Shown piece after piece: positions 1 to 10,828 of a DNA stretch of 26,912 nt (positions within the stretch are counted from its first letter, which is position 1; every line of letters begins with the position of its first letter). A model generated the notes under the pieces. The model made no database searches, was not told the origin of the DNA, and saw only the letters and a program-made list of their open reading frames with translations. A program made the position numbers and the translations under genes. Where the stretch lies: assembly GCA_905234005.1 (NCBI GenBank), contig CAJOFW010000009.1, positions 1 to 26,912 of the forward strand, read 5' to 3'. The stretch comes from an uncultured Oscillospiraceae bacterium (lineage in GTDB: Bacteria; Bacillota; Clostridia; Oscillospirales; Oscillospiraceae).

Positions 1-69
1 CTCCGCGCTTTTTGCGCTCTCCGCGTTGTCCGCGCTTTTCACGCTGTCCGCGATTTCCACGCTTTCCCG
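1..69 (-). repeat. 18-bp in-frame tandem repeat in the gerW tail
   Basis: Consecutive 18-base units at 52-69, 34-51 and 16-33, plus a partial one at 1-15, differ at several positions but keep the same frame and composition. They encode hexapeptides ESVEI-like, ADSVKS, ADNAES and AKSAE. The array reaches the window edge, so its full copy number is unknown. Confidence 0.6.
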
Positions 70-474
70 GTTATACCCGGCGTCCGCGTTTTCCTTTTTC
101 CGCTCCGCGAATTTTTCGACGTAGCCCTCGATCCTGTCCATGACCTCGGGCACCATGTCGAGGAGCCGGTCGGTCGTGCTGAACGCCGGCGGCTGGATGC
201 TGACGAGGCGGGCGGTGCCGTCGCGGATCATCAGAAAGCCGATCGGATCGACCTTGACCGCCGCGCCGCTGCCGCCCCAGACGCCGCCCTTCGTCGCCGC
301 CCCGGACTTGTCGCTCCCGCTCGAGGCGAAGCCGAAGCTCAGCTTCGACACCGGGATCAGCATCACGCCGTCCGGCGTCGTGATCGGCTCGCCGACGACG
401 GTATTCGCGTCCACCATGCCGCGGATTTTATCCATCGCGGCGTCCATCATGCTCCCGATCGCGTTGTTTTCCAT
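1..474 (-). CDS. ytfJ: GerW/YtfJ family sporulation protein (3' end beyond window)
   Basis: The product matches the Spore_YtfJ family: it opens MENNAIGSMMDAAMDKI, then has VVGEPITTPDGVMLIPVSKL and a Gly/Ser-rich stretch (GFASSG, GGVWGGSGAA), then VDPIGFLMI. In Bacillus the family protein (GerW/YtfJ) is made in sporulation and affects germination; that role is known from the family, not shown here. The start is well supported: ATG at 474 lies 8 bases after a strong AGGGAGG site and matches the family N-terminus. The frame is open to base 1, so the gene is partial at its 3' end. The visible 158 codons already exceed the usual compact domain because of a hexapeptide-repeat tail (ADSVKS, ADNAES, AKSAE) coded by bases 1-69. 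The first 47 bases overlap the end of the DUF2953 gene, the neighbour commonly found with it. Confidence 0.92.
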   Translation of the reverse strand, partial: MENNAIGSMMDAAMDKIRGMVDANTVVGEPITTPDGVMLIPVSKLSFGFASSGSDKSGAATKGGVWGGSGAAVKVDPIGFLMIRDGTARLVSIQPPAFSTTDRLLDMVPEVMDRIEGYVEKFAERKKENADAGYNRESVEIADSVKSADNAESAKSAE

Positions 475-1090
475 TGCGTTTTACCTCCCTGATATAGCGC
501 AGATAATCCCAAAGTACCCCGAACCCGAGGCGCAGCGCCGCGCCGACGGCCCGGAATACGCGAATCGTCACGCGGACGCGGCCGTCGATGACGGGGCTGT
601 CCGCGTCGAAATCCACGTCCGCACGCAGATCCGAAAAACGGATATGGCCGCCCCCGGCGCGGAGAAGTCCCTCCATCGCCGTCCCGGCGGCGGCGTAGGC
701 CATCGCGGTCGTGTACGGGTCGCCGAACGCCGACGTGAAATGCACGCGCAGCACATCCACCCTGATCGACGCGACGAGGCGGCACAGCGCCCGCCAGCCG
801 CGCCGGACGATGCTTTTCAGCACCGGCGTCGGGGGCAGACCCCGCTTCGGCCTCTCCCCGTCCTCCGGCTTCTTTTTCTTTTCCCTTTTTTTGTCCGCCT
901 TCTTTTCGGCCTTCTCCTCGCCGTCCCCGTCCGCCGGCTTATCGCCTTTGCCGCCGATGCGAAAGGACAGCGGCCCCGCACGCACCGCAAGCGTCAAGGC
1001 CCCGTCCCAGGCCGCGTCCACGCCGACCGGTATCAGCCCGATCAGCAGGAGCACAAGCGCGACGGCGGCAATCACGATAAGCGCGGTCAT
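428..1090 (-). CDS. DUF2953 domain-containing membrane-anchored protein
   Basis: This 220-residue protein starts with one hydrophobic segment (about residues 3-26, rich in Ile, Val and Leu), then a beta-rich opening (LTLAVRAGPLSFRIGG). A highly charged Lys/Glu linker follows at about residues 50-80, then a domain with the FGDPYTTAMAYAAAG pattern typical of DUF2953 proteins. The molecular function of the family is unknown. The Bacillus counterpart sits next to ytfJ, and the same pairing here supports both calls. The start ATG overlaps the scpB stop by four bases (ATGA), so the two are probably translationally coupled. The end runs 47 bases into gerW. The protein probably sits in the membrane with the conserved part facing one side; orientation cannot be decided from sequence. 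Confidence 0.82.
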   Translation of the reverse strand: MTALIVIAAVALVLLLIGLIPVGVDAAWDGALTLAVRAGPLSFRIGGKGDKPADGDGEEKAEKKADKKREKKKKPEDGERPKRGLPPTPVLKSIVRRGWRALCRLVASIRVDVLRVHFTSAFGDPYTTAMAYAAAGTAMEGLLRAGGGHIRFSDLRADVDFDADSPVIDGRVRVTIRVFRAVGAALRLGFGVLWDYLRYIREVKRNGKQRDREHDGRRDG

Positions 1091-1755
1091 GCTGTTTCGT
1101 CGCCGTCATCCGCCGCCCCGGCGTCGCCCGCCGTCGGCACGGCGGCGGCATTCTCCATGGCGGCGCGGGACTCCTCGGCCTCTCGCAGCTCCTGCACGCG
1201 GGCCTGAAGCTTCAATACCGCGTCGCTGCCGGATATCTCGGGCAGCGGCGGCAGCTCGTCGAGCGACGAAACGCCCATCGTGCGCAGAAACAGCTCGGTC
1301 GTGCGGTAGAGCGTCGGACGGCCCACGGTCTCGAGGTAGCCGCAGGACTCGATGAGTCCGCGTTCGTTCAGCACGCCGACGGTGTACGAGCTGTCCAGCC
1401 CGCGCATCTGCTCAATGTAGGCGCGTGTCACGGGCTGAAAGTACGCGACGATCGCGAGCACCTCGAGCGACGCCTGCGACAGCTTCGGTGCGCGGCGCTG
1501 CTCGAGCGCGCGCGTGATGGGCAGCGCATACTCCGGCGCGCTGTGGAGCTGCAGCGAGTCGTTCAGCCGAACGAGGCGAACCCCGCGCCGCCCGGCCTCG
1601 TATTCCGCCGCGAGCGCACGCCCGGCGTCCAGAATCGTCTCCCGGTCGGTGTCGAGCACGAGCGCGAGGCGATCGGCGCTGACCGGCTCGCCGGAGGCGA
1701 ACAGCACGGCCTCCACGGCGTATTTGATTTCGGCGTTATTCGTGGCGTTATCCAT
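1087..1755 (-). CDS. scpB: Segregation and condensation protein B
   Basis: ScpB is the winged-helix kleisin-associated subunit that, with ScpA, forms the bacterial SMC condensin complex for chromosome organisation and segregation. The 222-residue product has the family signature: EIKYAVEAVLFASGEPVSAD near the start, then LSQASLEVLAIVAYFQPVTR, IEQMRG, LNERGLIE and GRPTLYRTTELFL. The frame extends upstream to 1926, but the true start is ATG at 1755: the family begins there and it forms an eight-base overlap (ATGGATAA) with the scpA stop. After about residue 185 the protein continues as a low-complexity Ala/Glu/Asp tail. It lies between scpA and the DUF2953 gene in a tightly packed operon. Confidence 0.96.
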   Translation of the reverse strand: MDNATNNAEIKYAVEAVLFASGEPVSADRLALVLDTDRETILDAGRALAAEYEAGRRGVRLVRLNDSLQLHSAPEYALPITRALEQRRAPKLSQASLEVLAIVAYFQPVTRAYIEQMRGLDSSYTVGVLNERGLIESCGYLETVGRPTLYRTTELFLRTMGVSSLDELPPLPEISGSDAVLKLQARVQELREAEESRAAMENAAAVPTAGDAGAADDGDETA

Positions 1756-2536
1756 AATCCATGCTCTCCAGAATCGCCTGTTCGTCGCCGCCGGTGAAGT
1801 GGACGATGTAATCCTCCCCGTCGTCCCGGCGGATGGTGACGCTGCCCATCGAGCACATTTCGAGCAGCGACAGAAACGTCGCGACAAGCTCCGACCGGCT
1901 CCGTGCCATCGCGTACAGTGACGCAAGCGACGTATCGCCGTGTCCGCGCAGGATGCCCATGAGCTGCTTTCCCTTGTCGCGGACGCTGTATATGAGCGGG
2001 CGCGGAATCGCCCGGACGCCGGTCTCCGTCTCCGGCGCGGGCGCGCCCTTCTGCTTCATCCTGGCAAGGGCGGCGAGAAGCTCCCACGGGGCGTGGCGGT
2101 AGTCGTATTCGCCGTACTTTGGAATCGGCTCCGTCGGCGTCGAAAACAGCAGCGCACCCCGGGCGAGGCGTTCGCCCATGGCGGGAACGATCTCCTTGAG
2201 CGTCTGAAACGTCTCTTTGGAGCGGAGCTGCTCAAGGCTCGACATCAGGGCCTCCAGCTCGGAGACCTCCTCCGTCCCGGCCAGCAGCGTCTTCGTCTTG
2301 AGGTAGACGAGGTGCGAGGCCATCTGCACAAACTCGCTCGCGATATCGAGATCCATGCTCTGCGCCTCGTCGAGCCACGCGAGGTACTGGTCGGTGATCT
2401 CTGCGATGCGGATATCGCGGATCTCGATTTTGTTCTTCGCGAGCAGCATCAAAATCAGCGTCAGCGGCCCCTCGAAATCCTGCATCTCCTCTTTTGCCCG
2501 GACGACGCCCTCGAGGTGGAAGGTCGGGTTCTCCAT
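1748..2536 (-). CDS. scpA: Segregation and condensation protein A (kleisin)
   Basis: ScpA is the kleisin that bridges the SMC ATPase heads and recruits ScpB dimers. The 262-residue product carries the usual N-terminal region: FHLEGVVRAKEEMQDFEGPL followed by LILMLLAKNKIEIRDIRIAE and ITDQYLAWLDE. The conserved ASEFVQMASHLVYLKTKTLL helix follows, and a C-terminal winged-helix part ends in SMGSVTIRRDDGEDYIV. The length is normal for the family. The start ATG overlaps the stop of the upstream protease gene by one base (TGATG), and its 3' end overlaps scpB by eight bases, which suggests coupled translation. The smc gene itself is not in the window. Confidence 0.96.
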   Translation of the reverse strand: MENPTFHLEGVVRAKEEMQDFEGPLTLILMLLAKNKIEIRDIRIAEITDQYLAWLDEAQSMDLDIASEFVQMASHLVYLKTKTLLAGTEEVSELEALMSSLEQLRSKETFQTLKEIVPAMGERLARGALLFSTPTEPIPKYGEYDYRHAPWELLAALARMKQKGAPAPETETGVRAIPRPLIYSVRDKGKQLMGILRGHGDTSLASLYAMARSRSELVATFLSLLEMCSMGSVTIRRDDGEDYIVHFTGGDEQAILESMDYG

Positions 2537-3219
2537 CAGGGGTTCACAAGGTCATACGCGAACTGCGCGACGAAAAACAGCCTGTCGTACACCCAGCCCG
2601 TGACCGTGGACAGCACGCCCGACGTCGCGCCCGTCGCGACGAGGATGATCAGCACGATCATGCCGTAGCGCTCATAACGCATGAGCTTTTCGTAGGCGCT
2701 GTCGCTCAGAAACGAGAAGAGCACCTTCGAGCCGTCCAGCGGGGAGATCGGGATGAAGTTGAAGATCGCGAGCGCGAGCGAGAGATACGCCGTCGTGAGT
2801 ATCATCTCGAGCACGGCCCGCGCCGCGGCGCCGCCGGTGTAGAGCGGACGGTAGACAAGCCCGTACACAAACAGGAACACGACCGCGATGATGATGTTCG
2901 AGACCGGCCCGGCCAGCGCCGTGACCGCCATGCCGCGCTTCGGATTTTTGAAGTTGTACATATTGACCGGCACGGGCTTTGCCCAGCCGAAATGGCAGAT
3001 CACCATCATGACGAGGCCGAACCAGTCGATGTGGCGGATGGGGTTCAGCGTGAGCCGTCCGGCACGCTTCGCCGTGTCGTCGCCGAGCATATAGGCGACG
3101 GCGCCGTGGCTCAGCTCGTGGAGCGTGATGCAGATGAGCGCCGGGATCACGCCCATGACGACGCTCAGGAGGGCCGACCAGTCCAGCCCGTTCCATATGC
3201 TCTGCATGGTAATCAGCAT
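2536..3219 (-). CDS. Site-2 protease family (M50) membrane metalloprotease
   Basis: The 227-residue product is a polytopic membrane zinc protease of the short S2P type. It has the HELSHG metal-binding motif (His34, Glu35 catalytic, His38) in the first membrane segment, NPIRHIDWFG after it, AGPVSNIIIA in a second helix, and the NFIPISPLDG motif at about 154-163 whose Asp162 is the third zinc ligand. About five or six hydrophobic segments are visible. Members without PDZ domains are common in Bacillota next to scpA/scpB. Their substrates are mostly unknown, so no specific function is claimed. The start lies 7 bases inside the end of engB and the stop touches scpA. Confidence 0.93.
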   Translation of the reverse strand: MLITMQSIWNGLDWSALLSVVMGVIPALICITLHELSHGAVAYMLGDDTAKRAGRLTLNPIRHIDWFGLVMMVICHFGWAKPVPVNMYNFKNPKRGMAVTALAGPVSNIIIAVVFLFVYGLVYRPLYTGGAAARAVLEMILTTAYLSLALAIFNFIPISPLDGSKVLFSFLSDSAYEKLMRYERYGMIVLIILVATGATSGVLSTVTGWVYDRLFFVAQFAYDLVNP

Positions 3220-3792
3220 CTGTCCACCTCCCCGGCGATCAGCGCCGTCAGCTCCTGTCTGCCGAGCTTCTTCTCGGCGGAAAACGGCAGGAGCGTCACA
3301 TCGTCCGCGATGCCCAGCGTATCGCGTATGAGCGCGAGATTCGGCTCCTTCTCAGAGCTTTTGAGCTTGTCCCACTTGTTCGCGACGACCGCGAGCGGAC
3401 AGCCGCAGCCGGAGAACAGCTCGAACATCATGCCGTCCAGCTCCGTCGGCTTATGGCGGCCGTCCACGATCTGCACGCCCATCGTGATGCGTTCCGGCTC
3501 GGAGAAGAAATCCTCCATGAGCCGGCCCCAGCGTTCACGCTCTGTCTTCGGCACCTTCGCGTAGCCGTAGCCGGGCAGATCCACGAACCACACGGCGTCG
3601 GCGACGAGGAAATAATTCACATTCGTCGTCTTCCCCGGCGCGGAGCCGACGCGGGCGAGGTTTTTACGCCCGAGCAGGCAGTTGATGACCGAGGACTTGC
3701 CGACGTTCGACTTGCCGGAGAAGACGACGCAGGGCCGCCCGTCCCGGATGAAGCCGGATTTGTTCCCGGCGGATTTGACAAATTCAGCCGGC

Positions 3793-3803
<11 letters not shown>
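3213..3803 (-). CDS. engB: Ribosome biogenesis GTP-binding protein EngB/YsxC
   Basis: This TRAFAC GTPase is needed for 50S subunit assembly. All G motifs are visible in the 196-residue product: G1 GKSNVGKSS (30-38), the switch-I Thr pair in GKTTNVN, G3 DLPGYG (75-80), G4 NKWDKL (142-147) and G5 FSAEKK (174-179). The frame is open upstream to 3860, but the start is placed at ATG 3803 because the family begins with a short stretch like MRFEPAEFVKSA before the G1 region. The longer version would read the lon repeat tail out of frame. It overlaps the end of lon by 11 bases, the common lon-engB order in Bacillota. Confidence 0.96.
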
Positions 3804-6240
<2,437 letters not shown>

Positions 6241-6271
6241 AGTACCGTTTCCTCACAATCGCATACATCAC

Positions 6272-6295
6272 GGGCCGCACAGTACCGTGCGGCCC
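6272..6295 (-). terminator. Strong hairpin between clpX and lon
   Basis: A perfect nine-base-pair GC-rich stem (GGGCCGCAC with GTGCGGCCC) with a six-base loop lies 36 bases after the clpX stop. On the minus strand it is followed by GTGATGTATGCG, only weakly T-rich, so it may be a leaky terminator, a processing site or an mRNA stabiliser and not a full stop before lon. Confidence 0.45.
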
Positions 6296-6330
6296 CGATG
6301 ATCACAAACTGTTATTGAATCGAGCGCCCG

Positions 6331-7635
<1,305 letters not shown>

Positions 7636-7666
7636 AACTGATTTTACCTCGTGTTAGTTTGTCGTT

Positions 7667-7697
7667 GATTCTCTCTTATAAGGGATTATCTCTTATA
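7667..7697 (-). repeat. 17-bp tandem duplication at the clpP stop
   Basis: The block GATTCTCTCTTATA (7667-7680) is repeated with one mismatch as GATTATCTCTTATA (7684-7697), a 17-base period. The second copy covers the last codons and stop of clpP. It looks like a local duplication that added sequence to the short clpP-clpX spacer. Confidence 0.55.
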
Positions 7698-8267
7698 GAT
7701 GACCTTGTCGATCAGGCCGTACTCGACGGCCTCCTCGGCGGTCATGAAGTTGTCGCGTTCGCAGTCGGCGGTGACCGTCTCGATGGGCTTGCCGGTGTTC
7801 GCGGCGAGGATTTCGTTCATGCGCTTTTTGATGATCTCGAGGCGGCGCAGATGGATCGCCATGTCCGTGATCTGGCCCTGGGTGCCGGCGGACGGCTGGT
7901 GGATCATGATCTCCGCGTTCGGCAGGGCGATGCGTTTGCCCTTCGCGCCGGCCGCGAGCAGAAACGCGCCCATGGACGCCGCCATGCCGATGCAGATCGT
8001 GGACACGTCGCATTTGATGTATTGCATCGTGTCGTAAATCGCCATGCCGGACGTCACGGAGCCGCCGGGGCTGTTGATGTAGAACTGGATGTCCTTGTCC
8101 GGGTCCTGCGCCTCGAGGTAGAGAAGCTGCGCCACAACGAGCGACGCCGTCGTGTCGTTGACCTCCTCGGACAGCATGATGATGCGGTCGTTTAGCAGCC
8201 GCGAGAAGATATCATAGGAACGCTCGCCGCGCGAGGTCTGTTCCACTACATAGGGTACAAGGCTCAT
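7686..8267 (-). CDS. clpP: ATP-dependent Clp protease proteolytic subunit ClpP
   Basis: ClpP is the serine protease that forms the 14-subunit chamber used with ClpX or ClpC. The 193-residue product has the catalytic triad Ser98 (GMAASMGAF), His123 (IMIHQPSAG) and Asp172 (CERDNFM). It also has the oxyanion-hole stretch NSPGGSVTSGMAIYD and an N-terminal axial loop region (VPYVVEQTSRGERSYDI). Length and ends fit the family without extension. A GGAAGGGAG site precedes the ATG by about 9 bases. It lies 47 bases after tig and 50 before clpX, with no clear terminator between, so co-transcription is likely. Confidence 0.98.
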   Translation of the reverse strand: MSLVPYVVEQTSRGERSYDIFSRLLNDRIIMLSEEVNDTTASLVVAQLLYLEAQDPDKDIQFYINSPGGSVTSGMAIYDTMQYIKCDVSTICIGMAASMGAFLLAAGAKGKRIALPNAEIMIHQPSAGTQGQITDMAIHLRRLEIIKKRMNEILAANTGKPIETVTADCERDNFMTAEEAVEYGLIDKVIYKR

Positions 8268-8314
8268 GGTATAATCGCTCCCTTCCAGGAAAGCCTGTCC
8301 AATTTCCGTCCGCG

Positions 8315-9679
8315 TTATTCCGCGGCTTCCTCCGAAGCGGCAGGGGCCTCCTCAGCCGGGGTCTCCTCGGCGGACGCCTCCTCCGCAGGGGCTTCCTCCT
8401 CGGCGGGGGGATCGACGGCGACGCCGCTGTCGAAGATGATCTGGGCGGCGCGGCGGCTCTTGATGTCGCCGGTCACGGCATCGAGGCTCACGGCCTTCTT
8501 CACGACCTCGAGATCGACGCCGTAGTCCTCGGCGGCCTTCGCGTACGCCTCCTCGATGTCCTCGTCGGTGACCTCGACACCCTCCTCCGCGGCGACCTTG
8601 TCGAGCAGCAGCTCGATCTTTACGCGGCGCTCGGCGGCGGGGCGGGTCGACTGGCGGAACGAGGCGATGTTCTGGCCCATATAGCCGAGATAGGTCTCGA
8701 GGCTCATGCCGTTTGCGCGGAGGTTCTGGTCGTACTCGTTCACGATGTTATCGAGCTGATCGTCGATCATGCCCTCGGGGATGTCGGCGGTGATATTCTC
8801 GGCGGCCTTCTCGATGAGGGCGTTCTGGAAGTCGATGTCGGCGCTCTCCTGCGCGGACTTCTCGAGGCGTTCCCGGACGGAGGCGCGGTATTCGTCGAGG
8901 GTGTCGAACTCGGACACGTCCTTCGCGAACTCGTCGTCAAGCTCGGGGACGATCTCCTCCTTCAGCTCGTTGACCTTCACATGGAAGACGGCCTCCTTGC
9001 CGGCCAGCTCTTTGGCGTGGTACTCCGTCGGGAAGGTGACGGTGATGTCCTTCTCCTCGCCCGGCGCCATGCCGATGACCTGCTCCTCGAAGCCGGGGAT
9101 GAACGTGCCGGAGCCGAGGACAAGGCCGTGGCCCTCGTCCTTGCCGCCGTCGAACGGGACGCCGTCGACGGTGCCGAGATAGTCGATGATCGCGGTGTCG
9201 CCGTCCTTCGCCGGGCGCTCCACCGAGGCGATGCGGGCGTTGCGGCGCTGTACGCGGGCGATCTCCTGCTCCACCTCCTCGTCGGTGACGACCACGGGCT
9301 GCTTCACGGCCTCGACTCCCTTGTACTGGCCGAGCGTGACCTCCGGCCAGACAGCCGTCGTAAAGGACAGGGTAAGCTCCTTGTCGTCCGAGACGTCAAA
9401 GCCCGTGAGCGAGGGACGTCCGACGGCGCGAAGGCCCGCCTGCTCCACGCCGAAGGCGTAGGCTTCCGGCGCAAGCTCGTCGACCGCGTCCTCGTGGAAG
9501 ATATCCTTGCCGTACATGCCCTCGACGACCATACGCGGGGCCTTGCCCTTGCGGAAGCCGGGCACGAGGATTTTGGCCTTGTTCTTGCGATAGGCCTCGT
9601 TCAGGGCCTTCTCGAACTCGGCGGCGTCGCACACGACGTCGAACGCGGCGATATTGTGTTCTGTGTTCTTTACGATCAT
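8315..9679 (-). CDS. tig: Trigger factor (ribosome-associated chaperone, FKBP-type PPIase)
   Basis: Trigger factor binds the ribosomal exit tunnel and folds nascent chains. The 454-residue product has the N-terminal ribosome-binding domain with FRKGKAPRMV (a version of the GFRxGKxP signature). It then has a central FKBP domain (DTAIIDYLGTVDGVPFDGG, GFEEQVIGMAPGEEKDITVT, FPTEYHAKELAGKEAVFHV) and a C-terminal chaperone arm. ATG 9679 has GGAAGGAG eight bases upstream. The family domain ends near residue 420; beyond it is a 31-residue acidic, Pro/Ala-rich pentapeptide-repeat tail. A TTGTAA/TATAAT promoter lies about 80 bases upstream, making tig the first gene of the clp block. Confidence 0.97.
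   Translation of the reverse strand: MIVKNTEHNIAAFDVVCDAAEFEKALNEAYRKNKAKILVPGFRKGKAPRMVVEGMYGKDIFHEDAVDELAPEAYAFGVEQAGLRAVGRPSLTGFDVSDDKELTLSFTTAVWPEVTLGQYKGVEAVKQPVVVTDEEVEQEIARVQRRNARIASVERPAKDGDTAIIDYLGTVDGVPFDGGKDEGHGLVLGSGTFIPGFEEQVIGMAPGEEKDITVTFPTEYHAKELAGKEAVFHVKVNELKEEIVPELDDEFAKDVSEFDTLDEYRASVRERLEKSAQESADIDFQNALIEKAAENITADIPEGMIDDQLDNIVNEYDQNLRANGMSLETYLGYMGQNIASFRQSTRPAAERRVKIELLLDKVAAEEGVEVTDEDIEEAYAKAAEDYGVDLEVVKKAVSLDAVTGDIKSRRAAQIIFDSGVAVDPPAEEEAPAEEASAEETPAEEAPAASEEAAE
8339..8398 (-). repeat. 15-bp in-frame repeat (four units) in the tig tail
   Basis: Four 15-base units at 8339, 8354, 8369 and 8384 encode EEAPA, EETPA, EEASA and EEAPA in the trigger-factor C-terminal tail. 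The frame is kept, so copy-number change would vary only the tail length. Confidence 0.65.
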
Positions 9680-9698
9680 GGCTGCTTCTCCTTCCGAT

Positions 9699-9719
9699 CA
9701 TACGCGCATGCCGCGTATG
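9699..9719 (-). promoter_or_regulatory. Hairpin in the tig leader
   Basis: A perfect eight-base-pair stem (CATACGCG with CGCGTATG, five-base loop) sits about 20 bases before the tig start, between the predicted transcription start and the ribosome binding site. No T-tract follows, so it is not an intrinsic terminator. A role in mRNA stability or translation control is possible but not shown. Confidence 0.4.
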
Positions 9720-9761
9720 TCCTGTCTATGGAAATTATATGAATTCTCGTCACAGAATGGT

Positions 9762-9790
9762 ATTATAGCAAATCCCAGAGGATTTTACAA
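9762..9790 (-). promoter_or_regulatory. Predicted sigma-A promoter of tig
   Basis: On the minus strand TTGTAA (9785-9790) and a perfect TATAAT (9762-9767) are separated by 17 bases. The predicted transcription start is near 9755, giving a leader of about 75 bases to tig. Most of the promoter lies inside the last codons of the upstream metallophosphoesterase gene, whose stop codon is part of the -10 box. Confidence 0.75.
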
Positions 9791-10449
9791 GGCTTGAAAT
9801 CAATTGCGTCGCCGGAAACGCACATATGCCGCGTGTGATCGAGCCAGCCGTCGAATTTGAGCTTCAGGCTGTCGGCGTGCAGGTGGCCGCTGGCGCAGAC
9901 GCGAACCTCGTACCGGCGCAGCAGCTCGAGGATTTCCGGGCACTCGTAAGCGCCGTATTTCGGCGGGTAGTGGAGAAAGACGTATTTCTCCCGCTCCCCG
10001 GCGGCGAGAAGCGAGGTCTCGAGCCGTCCGATCTCGCGGTCGATGAGCTTTTTGTCGTGGGCGGTGCCGGTCGACTCCTCGTAAAACCAGCCCTTCGTGC
10101 CGCACAAAGAGAAAACGGCGTTGTTGTGCAGAAATCCGATGCTCCCGAGGCCGTTAGTCTCTAAAAACGCCGTCATCTTCGCCATCGACGTCCACCAGTA
10201 GTCGTGGTTTCCCTTGACGATGAGCTTTCGCCCGGGCAGCGCCTCGATGAACCGGAAGTCCTCCAGCGTCTCGCCGAGGTTCATGCCCCAGCTCACGTCG
10301 CCGCATATGACGCACACGTCGTCGTCCGTCAGCGCGGAAAAGCCGATTTTGATCTTCTCGACGTGGTTTTTCCATTTGGGGCCGAAGACGTCCATGGGCT
10401 TGTTCGTGCTCAGGGACAGATGCAGATCGCCTATGGCGTACAGGGACAT
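9763..10449 (-). CDS. Calcineurin-like metallophosphoesterase
   Basis: The 228-residue product has the metal-ligand motifs of this superfamily in order: GDLHLS (Asp8, His10), CGDVSWG (Asp51), KGNHDYWW (Asn81, His82), FLHYPP and SGHLHAD. Two divalent metals are expected; the natural phosphoester substrate is unknown. The frame is open back to 10704, but ATG 10449 is chosen because the family starts directly with a strand before GDxH and a GGCGGT site lies 5-8 bases upstream. The longer version would run antisense through the DUF1540 gene. It precedes tig in the same direction, though tig has its own promoter. Confidence 0.9.
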   Translation of the reverse strand: MSLYAIGDLHLSLSTNKPMDVFGPKWKNHVEKIKIGFSALTDDDVCVICGDVSWGMNLGETLEDFRFIEALPGRKLIVKGNHDYWWTSMAKMTAFLETNGLGSIGFLHNNAVFSLCGTKGWFYEESTGTAHDKKLIDREIGRLETSLLAAGEREKYVFLHYPPKYGAYECPEILELLRRYEVRVCASGHLHADSLKLKFDGWLDHTRHMCVSGDAIDFKPCKILWDLL

Positions 10450-10452
10450 GGC

Positions 10453-10480
10453 ATGACCGCCTTTCGTGCGGAGGTATAAT
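10453..10480 (+). promoter_or_regulatory. Predicted promoter of the DUF1540 gene
   Basis: ATGACC (10453-10458, four of six bases of the -35 consensus) and a perfect TATAAT (10475-10480) are 16 bases apart, about 54 bases before the DUF1540 start. It sits in the 84-base divergent gap and overlaps the ribosome binding site region of the opposite gene. I could not find an equally good promoter for the opposite gene. Confidence 0.5.
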
Positions 10481-10533
10481 GCGGGCGTGAAGCGTCCATA
10501 CTGAAACCAGACACATTCAGCGAGGTGAACAGC

Positions 10534-10713
10534 ATGGACAAAAAAACACAGCCGATCAGCGGCGTAAGCTGCACCGTGGAGAGCTGCCGCCACCACGCCC
10601 GGGGCGGCATATGCACGGCGCCGCACATCGACGTGAAAAACGAGAAGGCGCTCACAAGGGCCGAGACCTTCTGCGGCACCTTCGCGCCGTACGACGCGTG
10701 GCACATGGAGTGA
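10534..10713 (+). CDS. DUF1540 domain-containing small cysteine protein
   Basis: This 59-residue protein shows the DUF1540 pattern CxVxxCxxxxxxxxCxAxxIxV followed by ETFCGTF: Cys13, Cys18, Cys27 and Cys47. The four cysteines suggest a small metal-binding or disulfide fold; the function of the family is unknown. A GTG three codons upstream (10525) is also in frame, but that GTG is part of the GAGGTGA ribosome binding site itself, so ATG 10534 with a 5-base spacing is the better start. It is transcribed alone, divergent from the metallophosphoesterase and convergent with thrC, with a hairpin five bases past its stop. Confidence 0.85.
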   Translation: MDKKTQPISGVSCTVESCRHHARGGICTAPHIDVKNEKALTRAETFCGTFAPYDAWHME

Positions 10714-10717
10714 CGGC

Positions 10718-10740
10718 CGCCTCCCCCCTGCGGGGAGGCG
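10718..10740 (+). terminator. GC hairpin after the DUF1540 gene
   Basis: A perfect nine-base-pair stem (CGCCTCCCC with GGGGAGGCG, five-base loop) starts five bases after the DUF1540 stop. It lacks a T-tract in either direction, so its terminator activity is uncertain. Its right arm resembles the units of the adjacent 26-bp repeat. Confidence 0.45.
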
Positions 10741-10750
10741 AACCCTCCGC

Positions 10751-10828
10751 CCGATTGCGGGGCGCGTTCATCACACCGTTGCGGGGCGCACGTTCGTCAC
10801 GCCATCGCGGGGAGCCGCGTTCGTTACG
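10751..10828. repeat. Degenerate 25-27 bp tandem repeat after thrC
   Basis: Three clear units start at 10751, 10776 and 10802. They share a TGCGGGG or CGCGGGG core followed by CGTTC(A/G)T(C/T)AC. A fourth, weaker unit may form the 10727-10750 stretch. The last unit contains the thrC stop codon. The array fills most of the gap between the convergent DUF1540 and thrC genes. No coding content is apparent. Confidence 0.6.

Noticed and set aside
10751..10828. Tandem repeat as a possible CRISPR array
   Set aside because: Units are adjacent, degenerate and only 25-27 bases long with no unique spacers, and no cas genes are present.
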